64,000 bases of DNA from Nematostella vectensis (GCF_932526225.1 NC_064036.1:20606953-20670952); one strand, 5' to 3'; positions 1 to 21,569 are shown, counted from the first letter of the stretch. Made by a program: numbers and translations. Notes: generated from the letters alone by a model not told the origin.

Positions 1-3000
1 GCGCCTGTTGGGTGGCACGTGACTGTGGTACCGAGTGGGGAATCATCTCTTTATCTTGGGGGACTGTAGTTGTGGTAGGGGTTACCTCAGGGTTCTGTTG
101 CCGGACCATATGACTAGAAGTTACAAGACCTATATCCCCACTACCTTGCCTCACAACACCAATACGCTTTCCTGAATCAGGGATCTGTGACGGGGGCTGC
201 TGCTGCTGCTGTTGAGTCAGTAATTGCAGCATCTGCTGCCGCGTCATCAAGTGAAGAGGTGGAGGTACCTCTTGGGTCGTTGATCGGACCACTGGGTTTA
301 CCGCAGCTACGGTCGTCATGACTGGTCTGTTCGAGGTATTGTGCACGTACACAGGGTTGAGTGAGGACGAGGCAGGTGCTGTGACAGGCATGACGTACTG
401 CGGCATACCGCTACACATTGGTGCAGTTGTACTGAAGGCTACAGGTGCACTGCGTGGAACAGGAATAGACTGAGGACTCGGGACTTCTGGGAGTTCTTCC
501 AGTAGCTCATTTGTAGAGGGGAAATCTTTTTCTGTCTCCGAGTCGGCAATGACAGTTGTCGCTGGAGCTGTGAAAACATTTGAATCTGGTATGAGATCTC
601 GGATTGAAAGCAAGTATCGCTCGAGCTTTTATTCTGAATAATAACTAACAAGCACTTGGATAGTTCTCTCACCTTGCTGTGCATGCTGGTCCTGTTCACT
701 GCAAAAGCCGCTATCACGGCCTGGGAGCTGAGCACCAGTAGTCCCCTCTTGGGTCTTTTCTTTGCGGAATGCCTGGGCTTTGTCCGCGCCAGCGTTCAGT
801 CCAGAGTTCTTCGCTTCTTCCTCAATGGCTCGTTTCTCCTCTAGCGTCATGTGAGCAGTTGAGGCCGTGTTGCTCTGTGGCGGAGATTTGAAGATTTGCT
901 GTGACACCATTGCTATGGTTATTTCTTTAAAACAATGTTCTGGACATAAATGAGCTCTTAATGAATTCTATCGAAATTGGATTCCCACTTTAACAACCTA
1001 TTCTAAAAAGTTTCGTGTGCAATTTAGCATTATGTCCACTTACAGCGCAGGAGGACCGATCATCTTCCATCCAGGGAGGGGTCAAGTAAATGTTTTCTTC
1101 CGATGGCCGACGGGAATTCTCAATCGACGCCATCTTGCAAAACTCAGCGTAATCCTGTATGGAGACAAAACTCAATAAGGTCTACAATATACTCAAATTG
1201 CTGTATAGCCCCATGTTGTCAATCTAACAATTAAGAAGCCAGAAGAGGAAAAAATCGATTATCATGGCTTATCTACAATTTCTTTGATTTTTTAATTGAA
1301 TTTGGTAATCAAAGGATTAAGCTATACAGAGAAACTTTTATTCACGTATTGTTCATGTTTTATTAACGTCTTTTTTCATATGCATAAAATAATTACTTGA
1401 TTGACATTTTCGTGGGGGGTTAGGGGAGAGAGCATACCCTAGTAGAGTCCATGTCATCATCATGCCAAGGTGGAATCTGCCGCATCTGTTCCTCTGTCAC
1501 CATCTTGTTGATACCATAGTTCTTATGGTCAGGGGCAGTACACACAAAGTTCTAAAGCACAATTGGTAAAGTTAGAAAAAGTTCTACTTTAAATAAAATT
1601 ATAAAAAAAATCCTGAGACCATTATCTTATTACAAACCCTAACAGTTCACTGCTATTATTATCTGATTAAAAACCCTAACAGTTTACTGCCATCATTATT
1701 AGATCACCCACCCTGACAGGCCCATCATCTTCATCGTTCCAGGGGGGAGATAGGCACAGCTCTTCATCTGATGGTACTCTGCTGATCTGTTGACTGGTCA
1801 TACCAGATGGCATCTCCTGTTTGCCCGAGATCCTGCCAAAGTCCTAGAATTGAATAAAATACAAAGTCAGCCAACACCAGAGGCAGATCTACTGTACGGG
1901 TGGGCCCCGCCCCCTTTATTTTCAGATATTTGGCTTAAAATAACAAGAAATATAAGGAAATCCATGATGAATCCAGCCCCTTTTTTCTAAACTCCTGAAA
2001 CTGCCCCTGAATGCACCCCAAATGACTGACATACAATGAACCATGCCCACAGCTGATGACTTACCCTAAGAGAGTCAACTTCCTCGTCATGCCAGATAGG
2101 AGGCCTTTTGATGTGTTCCTCTGAAGCACGTTGATAGATAGCCTCATCTGTTCGCTCCATGTATTTTTCCTCTTTCTTTCTGTCAGTCCCTGAAAAGTCC
2201 TACAATAAAGCCAGCATAGTCATGTAAGTATGAGAAATCCTACTTTACATACAGCATAGATTAACTTTGACATTATCTATATCTATATCTGACTCTGTAC
2301 TTATGTGCTGACCTTGATTGAGTCGGCATCATCATCCTCCCATGGTGTTAATTTTTTCATGGTGTTTGACGGTGCAACTGGTTTAATTGGTTTACTCTGG
2401 GACTGACTGGACTGTTTACATCTTTCAGCAGCACCAAAGTCCTATTAAGAACATTATATTCATAATAAAATCAATCCAGCTATGTCATTTGAGAGTGATG
2501 CAAGAGCTTTGACTATATTTTCACAAAACCTCATGCTACATCATGCAAGTTTTTCTTGCAACTTAATTCACAAATTGTTCATGAAGTTAAGAAAAAATTA
2601 ACATTACCTTAATAGAATCTTCATCTTTTGCATATGCAGCTTGAACTAAAGCATCAATCTTGGCCTTATCCATTTTCCTGGCATACAAAGGTGACATGAC
2701 TGTCTTCACACTCTCAGTAGTACTGGCACAGCTATGAGGGCCACTGGGGGCCCTAGTCAGCAGGGGGCTTTGAGGAGCACCATTTGTCAAGGACACTGGT
2801 ATGGGTCGTTCTGGACCTTTGGGGCCAACAGATGGGACTCCAGGGTTTTGTACAGGCAGGTTTGTGGATGTTGCCACCTGGGAAAGCTTGGTGTTTTCAA
2901 CTTGTTCATCTTCTGCAGGATTCTTCTGGGAGAAAGGCATATTATTTAAATACTTTACAATAAAACCATGTAAGTTGTCCTGAAACCTTTCAGACAGACA

Positions 3001-4720
3001 GAAAATTATATCCAAAAAAAACATAAATTCCTCTTCTAACACTCCTCTGGTTTATTTATAAGAGATATTTATGGCTTTGGCACATACCTGTTTCCTGTTG
3101 GTCTTTTGGTTCATGAGATTGTCTACCTCACAGCCCCCTGAATCCTCCTCCTCAGACAGCTCCCACCTGGTGACAAGAAAAACAATAAGAAGGGGATCTG
3201 GGGGCTCCCACCTGGTGACAAGAAAAACAATAAGAAGGGGATCTGGGGGCTCCCAGGGGGACACCAACATACTGGATGGAACATAACAAAACCATATAAT
3301 GATTTTATCTCCTTAACAATTCTTTTTGAGTTTTCATTTTGAGGATAGCAAATACTTCAACTGACCCCTGGTCATCGCAAAATATAAACTATATGAATGT
3401 CATTATAACACTATTAAGTAACAAAACTATATGAATTTCATTATATATGTCATTATTATATATAATATATATACGGTATTTACAATTTAACGATATATTT
3501 ATTATCACATACCTTGGGGTCTCACGGACATCTAGTTGATCAATGTTACGGTCAAAAATATCCTCTGTTTGGAATAGAGATAATAATTGTTAGCTTCTAT
3601 CATCCATTTGCATTTAACAGCATAAAGTGCTATCTATGTCTGACTTTCATGTCAAGACCTTTATATTTATGTTCCTCAAGCATTATTACTAATTCTCTTT
3701 TAAACTGCCACAATAGACATTGTGGTTAGACTGGTGCGAAAAACAGCTGAATGATTTCTAGTCAGATAACAGTATGTGCTTGTAGAGTTAATGGAGCAAA
3801 GAAGAACATGTGACCTTATATGATGTGTATGTGACATGAGGCACATGCCGACCCTCTGGAAGCCTGACATAATCAAACAAAGATGACCAAACAATGGATT
3901 GAAAACCAAGAACTGTAGAATACAGTGTAAAGGCAGGATTGGATAAATACTAAAAAATAACGTTATTTTAGGATCTACTTGATTTAGTAAAATGATTATG
4001 ATTAGACGAAAACTGGACCAGGAAACGTGTCATTCAATTGGAATTACGATGAAATTAAATGAGCATATATCTCCAGTGAGAAGGCGCGGAGAACCACATG
4101 CAGCAGTGAACCATTAAAATGCCACGCTGAGAAATATATAAACAATAACTTACTTAGGCGATCGGACTCTAGCACTTATACTCGGCACAAATCTGCTCTT
4201 GACTTACTGAAGCCATGAATCACGGCGAAATCTCGCGTTGAAAGTAGGAGTTATAATTACACGAAGAAACATTCAATTTCAATTTGATTAAATGTTCGGG
4301 AAGCCATTTTAGTGTTAATGGCAAGAAGTGTTTGCCCGCATGAGCATCGAGGGTGGATTACAAATGGCAAACAGGCTTTTCATTGATAAATTCAACTTAC
4401 ATCTACATAAACAGTCCCCAAACTAGGCCAAGATAAAATATAAAAATACTCATCGAAGCCACACGTGGAAATTATCAGGAATCGTGAAACCCGATCGCCA
4501 AGACAAGTTTCGAATTGAACATTGTTGTTAAGGAAAATGAATTTGAAACTGTTGGAAAATATTTAGACTACTTCCCTACTATTTTTCTTTAATATATAGG
4601 GCGTTTAGTGAATAATAATGAAAATAACATTGCTCAAGAGCTAAGTTTTACTCAGGAAAAAGCAAGCATAGACAATGATTCGAAGCTATCTCAAGATCAC
4701 TTACCTTCAAAATCGTCCAT
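1..4720 (-). CDS. Multi-exon gene of unknown function with repeated PW-acidic exons (3' end outside window)
   Basis: Eleven coding exons can be chained with GT-AG borders and matching phases: 4720-4705 (start MDDFE), 3564-3513, 3166-3088, 2925-2608, 2441-2313, 2199-2065, 1843-1712, 1551-1438, 1154-1044, 898-673 and 567-1 (still open). The N-terminus is acidic (EDIFDRNIDQLDV, WELSEEEDSGG). Exons 5-9 are 111-135 nt, all phase 0-0, each starting DFG/DFS/NFV/DYA and, except the last, ending in a PW-acidic-DS tail such as PPWHDDDMDS, PPIWHDEEVDS or PPWNDEDDGP. Exon 4 ends similarly (KDEDSIK). Exon 10 is charged; exon 11 is Pro/Thr/Ser-rich with LLEELPEVPSP and a five- to six-Gln run. There is no enzyme motif, signal peptide or membrane segment, so it is probably a largely disordered scaffold or regulator. 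The acceptor of exon 10 (after 899) is the least certain border. I do not recognise the family. Confidence 0.75.
3163..3255. repeat. 45-bp tandem duplication at an intron-exon border
   Basis: Two full copies and a partial third of a unit containing CACCTGGTGACAAGAAAAAC sit directly on the 3' splice site of the third exon of the minus-strand gene (exon 3166-3088). Each copy carries the same candidate acceptor AG and first exonic bases. Confidence 0.8.
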
Positions 4721-5170
4721 GTTGTTTCCGCTCTGCTTTCATTCAGTGTTGTGAAGCCAAAGACTGTGTTGGGGCCTCTTGTATGGCGGTAGAAGTCGGA
4801 AACTTCAAAACATTCGACCGAACGGCCGCCGTCTTCTAAGCTTTAAAGAACGGCGGTGAGATGAGAGGAACACGGCACGAAATGAAGAGCGCTTTCTCAA
4901 AGGCTTCGCCGCTGCTGTGAGTTTTGACAATTAAAGCGAGAACCGAAGCCACCAAAGACTACCTTTTACACCAAATATCAAAATACTAAGTCTTCTCTAG
5001 CTATTTTCTTCTTTTCCTCATGATATACATTGTTTACGATCTTATCCTTGCCTGAGAATTTTCCAGAGGGAAACAGAATTTCGGCTATGCCGTCGGATTT
5101 TCTGATAGAATTTCTAAGGTGAAGCGGAAAGCAAGTGATGATGTGATTGGAGGAGCGGGCGAGATTCAAG
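4721..5170. promoter_or_regulatory. Shared promoter region between two divergent start codons
   Basis: This stretch separates the minus-strand start at 4720 from a plus-strand start at 5171. It is more CpG-rich than flanking introns around 4790-4900, and no convincing ORF lies in it. A bidirectional promoter is inferred from gene orientation only; no core promoter element is clear. Confidence 0.4.
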
Positions 5171-5959
5171 ATGGCGGTACGTGTGTAAATAATGCTTTTG
5201 GTTCTCCTAAAAAAATATTCCTATGATAATCTTAGCAAAGTTTATAAGCATGAGACAGAAACTAAGTAGAATATTCTAGGTGTAAATAGAATAAGTATTT
5301 AGTCACAGGGTGCATTAAATGATTCAGCTTAATTTTTACTAATTTATTCTTTGATTAAAATCTAAATTCTCTACAAGTGCAAAATGGTGATCAACTTTCT
5401 GTTTGCCTTATCGTTATGTGCCTTGTGAAATACCGAAATTCCACCCACTCAACTTTATAGTATGATTTTATTTGTTCCCAGGGAAATAGCTTGAACCGGA
5501 CACAGCTGGGTAAGAAAAGTAATAGAAAAAATACTACAAGTTGCTTCATTTGATTTGTCCTTGGTTCTTGAATTTCAAATAAACGATTAGGCCTTGCTTG
5601 TCGTTTTGCGTCACTGTTCTTGCACGCTGGTCTATGTAGTGCGCCAGTGATTCGCGCGCGTGACGGCATGACGATTCCCACAAGATTTCCGTTACGCCGA
5701 CCTTCTAACCGACACAGCCGTGTTTTGATGATTTCATTTTAAGTTTTGTCTAAAATCATAATAAATTAACTTAGTCCCAAAAGGAAACAGGCTAAAAAAT
5801 TTCGAGGTTAAATCTTCAATTTTTTTTTTACAATTCCAGCTACGGCAGGGCTTTTATCGTGTGTATTACACCTGCATATTTGCAGCTTTTAGTGTTCCTT
5901 TATTTTGTTTTGTTTTGTCGCCGTATTTCATTAATTTGAGAGCTGAAGGGAAGCAATAG
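5171..5959 (+). CDS. Candidate 41-residue single-pass membrane protein, two coding exons
   Basis: ATGGCG at 5171-5176 is followed at once by a good donor (GTACGT). A strong acceptor (long T-run then TTCCAG) ends at 5839, and 5840-5959 is open in phase 0 to TAG. The product begins MALRQGFYRVYYTC, continues with a hydrophobic segment (about residues 13-31, with SVPLFCFVLSPYF) and ends in a short charged tail (NLRAEGKQ). This looks like a small integral membrane or mitochondrial inner membrane protein, but I cannot assign a family. An alternative small exon near 5482-5508 (acceptor TTCCCAG, donor GTAAGA) would change the frame and truncate the product. It is head-to-head with the unknown gene at 4720 and ends 270 bp before Smad4. 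Confidence 0.35.
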
Positions 5960-6196
5960 CAGCTTCGACACCCCCGGCGGCTGTGTCGCCAGACAGGTTC
6001 CGGAAATCCAAAACTTTTCACCCACCCCTCCCTGTCTCGTTTCCTGTATTGCACATGCGTGTTTTGGGAACACAGAATAAACGGTTGAGCTCCCGGTGGA
6101 GAGAGCGCAGCGGTGGAGCCTTCTTCATCCATCACGTAATTTCTCAGTTCGTAATGCCCTCCCTAGAGGTCTGAATCACGCTAGCTACCTCTGTGA

Positions 6197-14287
<8,091 letters not shown>

Positions 14288-16485
14288 GGAGCAAGGTCTG
14301 CTAACCTCGCTTTCCCGATGCCTCGTTTTGACTCCTTGATATCTCGCCCAATAGGGTTTCCAGCTAAAGAAATATCCACTGACAGTCAACCCTTCCCTTT
14401 TGGGTACCTAGTTATTACGAACGGGAGCACAAGATCGAGATAAAAAATATGAGTGAAAACCCTTATTGCCACCTAGTTATTATGGACGGGAACACAAGAT
14501 CGAGATACAAACATATGACTGGAATAGTGACAATAGCCCTCGCTATGACGGTCCCGGGGGTCCGTTATGGGGATCCTGCTTGGCTCGGGGCGTGGTTGGA
14601 CATTCCAGACATACCTGTTACAGTTCGACGTGTGCTACCGTGGCCATCTTGGCGGTTTCATGAAGTAAGCCATTAATATTCACTGGCCAATCAGCGAGGC
14701 AAAGAACTGCTTGATTGACATCAGCGCATGACGCTTTCAGTTATGAAGTTCGTGTCAATCAGAACAGTGATTCTCTCGTGCTGATTGGCTAACTCTTGAA
14801 AATTTGTCTTCGTGGCCACGTTAGCGCGCGTCATGCTCTAAAGCACGCGATTTAACTTGCGTGACACCTAGGCTTGTGAGAGCCCATAGAAAATATCCCA
14901 TTCGGTAGCGAGCTCAATTCACTTCAATCTTGGTGAAAATCGGTCCACAATAAAGGTAAAACAACATCGGCTTAGTTCTATCGCTAAAGTATTAAAAAGT
15001 AGGAAACGTTTCATTTGTTATAGATTATGAAAGTTTTCATGTTTAAAACAGAAGATGGTTATTAAAGCTGGATCAGGGGACTTCAAGGTCGTTCTGTCTT
15101 GAGCCACCTTAAACAGTGAACACGAAATGTCTGCCTCGTGTCTTTGATGCGTCTTGGGGCCTTGAATGGCGAAATATAGTATTTCACAAACTTCTGTTCT
15201 AAGCAAAAAAGAAAGTCCCCAGATTTAAGGAAAGCCTCTTTTCTCGTGTTTTCCTGATTTTTCAAGATGTGTCGACCCATACGCAAAGTAATAATTTAAT
15301 AATTGTACAGTTCGTTAGGCAAAGTAATTAAAAAAATTTGAATGTAAATAATCAAAATACGTAAATATGCGTTACGGTAACTTACCGTTCCACTGTAATC
15401 GTGGGGTCGAGCTTCTCACTAATTCCGCTTCGTGCGCAATGAACATGTAGCTAACGTCGCGCTATCTGTCGGACTTCTCTACAGCGGCACGATAATGCGC
15501 CTTGGCAGGCCATTCCCTATTAGCTTTAATCCCGGGCCAAGAAATCTTTTCTTATGAAACCTCAGTCTCCCTTTCTTGAAACATATAATTAAAATCATCT
15601 TTAAAAATTAGAATATGATCAATATATAGAGTGGTTTATTTACACGAAACCCTGTGTTTTGTGTGGGAATGCCAGGATTGGAAGCATGTGTAGGGGTGAG
15701 CGTGGTGGCCATTAATACTTTCTGTCGTCAATCAGAATTCGAGCCGATTCCCGAACTCACCCCTGGTGACCACACCTAAAAACCATAAACGTGAAATGTC
15801 TTACATGAATTAGTTTTATGTTTAAAAAACGATGGTACTAAACTAATGATTTGCAGTCTAACTTTAAAGATCTTACAAATCTTACCCTGAACTAGCCTAA
15901 GGACGTCAGCTTGTTACTTATGTGCATTCTGGATTTTACGATATGCCTCGGGAGAAAGGAAAATGTATCGTAAAATCGAGGTATCGTTGCAAAGAGGTCC
16001 CGATTTGTACAAATTAAAAAAAATTCTTTTACATTTCACCGAAATCTGCCGAGAGAATGGAACGCCATCGTAAAATCGAGGTTATCGTAAAATCCAGGTT
16101 CCACTGTAGTTATTTTCTCAAATATTTGGTTAATAAAGTGATGGCATTGCGTAAACCGACGAGATTTCACTATTTACCGCAATGCTTGATTAGCCCCGTG
16201 AAATACATAATATACTATATAGTGCTGTACCGTAATCGGATTTTATTGTGTAAGATAATCTTTAGGATAGTTATAAGAAAATTGTAATATGTACATAGAA
16301 TACAAAAGATGGAAGATGGGAATAAACCCGACAAAGTGCTTTGGTAGCGCGATTATCATATTAGTTTGTGTACTTGTTTTCTTATCTTAATCATTTAAGT
16401 GATAATTGTACTGTTATAGTTAATCGCAAGTAAGCTCTGCTTCTCGCATGACGTTCCCTGGATAAGTTTCCATTTTTTACCAGTG
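14288..16485. other. Smad4 3' flank, no gene recognised
   Basis: Contains a diverged direct duplication (about 14407-14455 and 14472-14518, sharing CACAAGATCGAGATA), a possible Smad4 poly(A) signal AATAAA near 14950, and AT-rich sequence. Near 15945-16110 the phrase CGTAAAATCGAGGT occurs twice and the second ends in CAGGTTCCACTGTAG. That resembles a degraded terminal repeat of a pogo/Tigger-like DNA transposon; no matching left end was found. Confidence 0.5.
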
Positions 16486-16489
16486 AATG

Positions 16490-17275
16490 GATTCCTTTAT
16501 AGACATAGACAGCTAGTAACCAGGAAATGGGTTACTTGATAGACAGTAGTAACCAGGGAATGGGTAACTTGATAGACAGCAAGTAACTAAGGAATGGGTT
16601 CCTTGATAGACAGCGAGTAACCAGGGAATGGGCTACTAGATAGTCAGCAAGTAACCTTGGAATGGTTTCCTTGATAGACAGCAAGTAACCAGGGAATGGG
16701 TTACTTGATAGACAGCAATTAACCAAGGAAGGGGTTACTTGATAGACAGCAAGTAACCAGGGAAGGGGTTACTTGATAGACAGCAAGTAACCAGGGAAGG
16801 GGTTACTTCATAGACAGCAAGTCTATCAAGATAGATTACTTGATAGACAGGAAATAACCAGGGAATGGGTTCCTTGATAGACAGCAAGTAACCAGGGAAG
16901 GGGTTACTTGATAAACAGAAAGTAACCCGGGAAATGGGGTTACTTGATAACAGCAAGTAACCAGGGAATGGGATACTTGATAGACAGCTATTAACCAGGG
17001 ATACTTGATAGACAGCAAGTAACCAGGAAAGGGGTTACTTGATAGACAGCAAGTAACCAGGGAATGGGTTCCTTGATAGACAGCAAGTAACCAGGGAAGG
17101 GGTTACTTGATAGACAGCAAGTAACCAGGGCAGGAGTTACTTGATAGACAGCAATTAACCAGAGAAGGGGTTACTTGATAGACAAGAAGTAACTAAGGAA
17201 TGGGTTCCTTGATAGTGAGCAATTAACCAGGGAATGGGTTCCTTGATAGACAGCAAGTAACCAGTGAATGGGTGG
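16490..17275. repeat. 34-bp minisatellite, about 22 copies
   Basis: The unit is GGGTTACTTGATAGACAGCA followed by AGTAACCAGGGAAT. Copies differ by substitutions (TTCC for TTAC, GGAAGG for GGAATG) and small indels. Short minus-strand ORFs are repeat artefacts. Confidence 0.95.
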
Positions 17276-20200
17276 TTTCAGCCGGCCCTCCGGAAGTAAA
17301 CTGGTGCGACTGTCGCTTTAATGGAGATACAACAGCTAGCCTCAAGGGTTCACATAAAGCTTTTCTATTCTTCGTCAATCCGCCTCGTGTATGAGAATGA
17401 TTGTCAGACCCCTCCCTGTAGTATATCCTACTGAAATTCCGGTGCGCAAAGTGGATATGCAATTAAAGAAGGCGGTAAATCACGCCGCCACTTAACGCGT
17501 TCCCACACAATACCGAGTAAGTACAGGAATTATGAAAAAATAAATTATACCGTTTTGTAAAAATTTTTACTACAAGCATGAAATTTGGCAAAATGGTAGA
17601 TCTTACAGACATTACACGTAATTTGCAATAGGACGCTACGCCATATAACGTATACTTCCAGTTTTATAGGGCTGCATATAATTAATCTTTAAATGAAGAA
17701 AAGGTCCAAAAATGGAATGGTACAGGACTAAAAACCTGCTATCTGATTACAATTAACGTCTTTTATAATACCAATTCGTAAGACACGCCTTCTTGATATT
17801 TCTTACAGCCCTTCTACCGAAAAGAAGTTTATGATATAAATACGTATCAGACATGCACAATACTTAAGTAAATATCTTAAGTCAAATGTTTATTAGCCAA
17901 ATGTTTATTAGCTTTATGGTAATTAGTTTTTCGCCACGCCTAATTTCTTATACTAACAGTTTTATTGAGATTAACCCTGAAAACAGTGCATTTCATAGAA
18001 TGATACATTCCTAGAAACCTTGCAGTTTGATTAAAAGGAGTGTTTCTATATTATAAAATTGGTAAGACGCTTTTTTATAATACTTACGGCAATTCTAAAG
18101 AAATTTAGGTTAAAAAAAATTCAATACTAAAGTGCATGTCGAACTCGTGAAAAACGTTCATTTACTTCATATAAATAGCTTCTCATAGGATGCCACACCA
18201 AATTCTGTATACTTAAAGTCAATTTAGAGAACAAATGAATAGTAATGACGTACGCCACATACCTGTTACTTCAATACATATGATACCACATACGAACATC
18301 TGTTCCACGCTGAATGATATCCCTCGTACAACTTCCAAATTTAACTAAAAAGCTAAGTTTTTCTACAAACCTCTAAGTTTTTCTACGTGCTCGAACACTG
18401 GGAAATGCTTATATCAATTTCTTGCAGCTATAAGCTGTTCAGTGAGTAAGGCTCACGTTAACTAACTGGTTGCGATCAAGCGTCTTCGTTCTACAACAGA
18501 GTAAAGAGAAAGGGCACCTGGGGCATTCGTGAAGATGACACTCCAGTGCTGGTCTCACTCGGAAGCATCCCTGACAAAGATCTGTGAACCAAGCCCTCAC
18601 ACCTAGAGCTATTTGTAGTTATAATGTCCGGTCGCACCAGCACTTTTCTGGCGGGGAGGGGGGGGGGCACACATCTTCCCAAAGAGAAACAGAATAGAGG
18701 TTCTCCACCAATATCTGCTGCTCTGCCCCAGGACGTCTTGCGCACTGCTTACATTGCTGGTCATTACTGGGTCAGGCACTCACTGCCTGTCCTACAATCC
18801 CTTCACCATCTGAATGGGAACAATAAACCGGCAGTGGACAGTGGGAGCCTGTATGGACCCTCCCAAAGCTGTCAAGTGTTTGCCAGTTGTCAGGTCGATG
18901 CAAGTTCGTCAAGTGGAACATCCCAGGCACAGCCAATGTGGCGAAAATATGTAAGGCCAATAAAACCAAATAAAAATATGATATAGGCTGTAACTTTTTC
19001 TGTTCATAGCGGAGCCAGCGCGGAGCTCCATAGGTATGGAAATGTGGTATAACTTTGCGACTTGGTTTGCGGTCATTGCGCGGGTACCCTGTGGTGTCAC
19101 TCGCCAGCCAGTCAGTCAGCCGCGCAACTCCCAGGCCTCACTCGGCCCCGTAATGGCGGCTAAATACAAGCACGGAGCAAGGGAAAAGTTCTTGTCATGC
19201 GTTGATTATTTCTTTTTGCCTCAAATTTTGTGACTTAAGGATAAAGTCAACTAGAGGAGATCTACTAACATTCATTCACGCCAAGATTTATGAAAGAATA
19301 TGTCTGGTTTTAGCTAGTAAATTTAAGTAAGTAACAGTTCACATTAAAAAGCGAACACAACCACAAGAAAGCGACAAAAACTATGCAAGGTGAGTTTCAC
19401 ACGACGATTTGTATTGTCTATTAAGGATATGACAGTTATTGGGCTTTTTGTTGTTCTTTTTGTTTGCTTTGAGAATGCGAGTACTTAACTTAGTAATCAA
19501 ATTATTTGAGCATAACAGGTTTTGTTTTGACATTCTTTGTTCTATCTTTATTCTTGATTCTGTTGAAATATTTCATAAGGGCTAACCAATATCGTGTTGC
19601 GTTTGTCATATACTGGTAAGAAGACCGTTCTTGACTTATATCCTGTGCTTTTAGTACTAAGAAGATACATATCCTTAGAAGATACACCAACTTTTTCAAC
19701 TTACAAGAGAAATTTTCCTTACCGAGGATAAAAACAAAACAAAATTCAACCCCTATTGCTAATATGTATTGTTGTTATTGTCTGCATCTTTCATCTTTTT
19801 TCAAATAGTTGTGGAAATTAGTCAGATTATAAATGTCTTGATGAAAAGATTGTTTTGAAAGAAAGTCACTCTTTTATGAAGCAGTTATTAACCAGGGACT
19901 ACCTGAGGGCCAAGATGAATGCTAAAGACTGGAAGACATGAGAATTGAAAACCATGTCTTGAAAGATAACAGTAGGGAGTTCTTATTCACTAGTCATTTG
20001 ATACCCCCACACACATGGTCCCAGGAAAGGGTGGGGGGATTAGACCTTAACAAAAGCCTGTTTCCAAGTTAAGAGTCAAAAACAGTCAATACCACCATCC
20101 CTCTTGATATATTCTGGTTAAAAAGTAATCTAAAACCCCACATTAACCCCTGACCTCCCCAGGACCATAAGGGAGGGGGCTCAAATGACTAGGGCATTAC

Positions 20201-21188
20201 TATGTGTTTCAGCAGTACACACTCAATAGGTACACACTCAACTAAAAACAAACTTTTGCTTTTTAAATAATAAATCTGTAACGAAAACAGTTTTCCATCA
20301 ACCTAAAGAGAATGGGAAAGGGGATATTTGAGGAAAGTACTGAATATAATTATCACATTATTGTTATTATATTTTATTTTCAAACATTTAAAGAAAGGTC
20401 ATATTTCTTCCTTTTCCTTCTTTCTGTTGACTATTTTTATGCAATTGATGCTCTTTGTTATTTCCCCTCTACACCAAAAATAAATTAAAGAACAGATTTG
20501 ATTTTTAAATTAGAAATTTTCATTTAGTATTTTCACTTATATCTTCTTTTAAGGATTTCCTTTCCAAGTCTCTTTTCCATTACATTTATTTTAAAGGTTT
20601 AGATTTATTTCATTGGAATGGTTGGTTCTAGGGTTTCTAAAAACACAAAAATATAATGCATTACTGGATGTATATTTGTAGATATTAATTCCCATGGGGA
20701 TGGAAAATCGCCACATAAAATGGTACATTAAAACTTCAGTTTTGCATCTTATCTAAAATTGTGTCTGACACTATATTCTTGAAATCCTGTTTCATCCATT
20801 ACTTGTTCTTTGCAAGGACAAAGCTTGTCAGAAATGTACATCAATGGAACTTTTATTAAGGGAAGGGTTTTTTAGGGCAAGATACTTAAACTTTATAACA
20901 CTAGCAACAACCTTGTTCTTTTTCAATAATAGAATTCTGTTCACATTCTGTTCACGTGGATGGCATAGACATGGCTTCTTTAGAGGCCTGTGGTGGTGAA
21001 AGGGTTAAGATAATGGGAAATGGGAAATGTCAAGAAATGCTCAATCAAATTCAGTCAATTCCCTTTATATCTCCTCTCCCGTCGACTATTTTTTAGTCAA
21101 TTGATATTCTTTGCTTCCTCTCTTCTCCTAACATACATCAATGAAAGGGTTTGGTTTGAAATTAGAAGTTAGCATTTTAGCACTGTCA
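17276..21188. other. About 3.9 kb intergenic DNA without a recognisable gene
   Basis: AT-rich single-copy-looking sequence. A 120-codon ORF at 18624-18986 has no recognisable motif, and no splice-linked extension was found. A locally GC-rich patch with CpGs at 19015-19165 could be a fragment of a mobile element or a promoter. Nothing else can be supported. Confidence 0.4.
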
Positions 21189-21540
21189 GTGATCCCTTTT
21201 CGCGCGCGAGTTCGATAGCATCCCGTCATCCCTTTTCGCGCGCGAGTTCGATGGCATCCCGTCATCCCTTTCGGCGCGCGAGTTCGATAGCATCCCGTCA
21301 TCCCTTGTCGCGCGCGAGTTCGATGGCATCCCGTCACCCCTTGTCGTGTGCGACATCGTTCACCTCTTGTCGTCTGCGAGTTCAATGGCATTCCGTCACC
21401 ACTTTTCGCTCTCGTGTCCGATGGAATTTCTTCTCCCTTTACTGCAAGTCGGGATGGCACCCGGTCACCACTACTCGCATGCGAGTCCGATGGCATCCCC
21501 TCACCGAGATAACGATAAAAATTATTCATCCCTGTTGTCT
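21189..21540. repeat. 36-bp CpG-rich minisatellite, about nine decaying copies
   Basis: The unit CGCGCGCGAGTTCGATAGCA plus TCCCGTCATCCCTTTT is nearly perfect for the first four copies and increasingly diverged to the right. Arg-rich ORFs on both strands are artefacts. Confidence 0.85.
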
Positions 21541-21569
21541 TTGAGTCTGATGGCAATCCAGCCATTTTC

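Noticed and set aside
14449..14676. ORFs just downstream of Smad4 suggesting an extra domain
   Set aside because: They start after the Smad4 stop, overlap a local duplication and show no family motif; more likely 3' UTR or flank.
18624..18986. 120-codon ORF
   Set aside because: No motif, no splice signals that extend it and no upstream gene context; could be chance.
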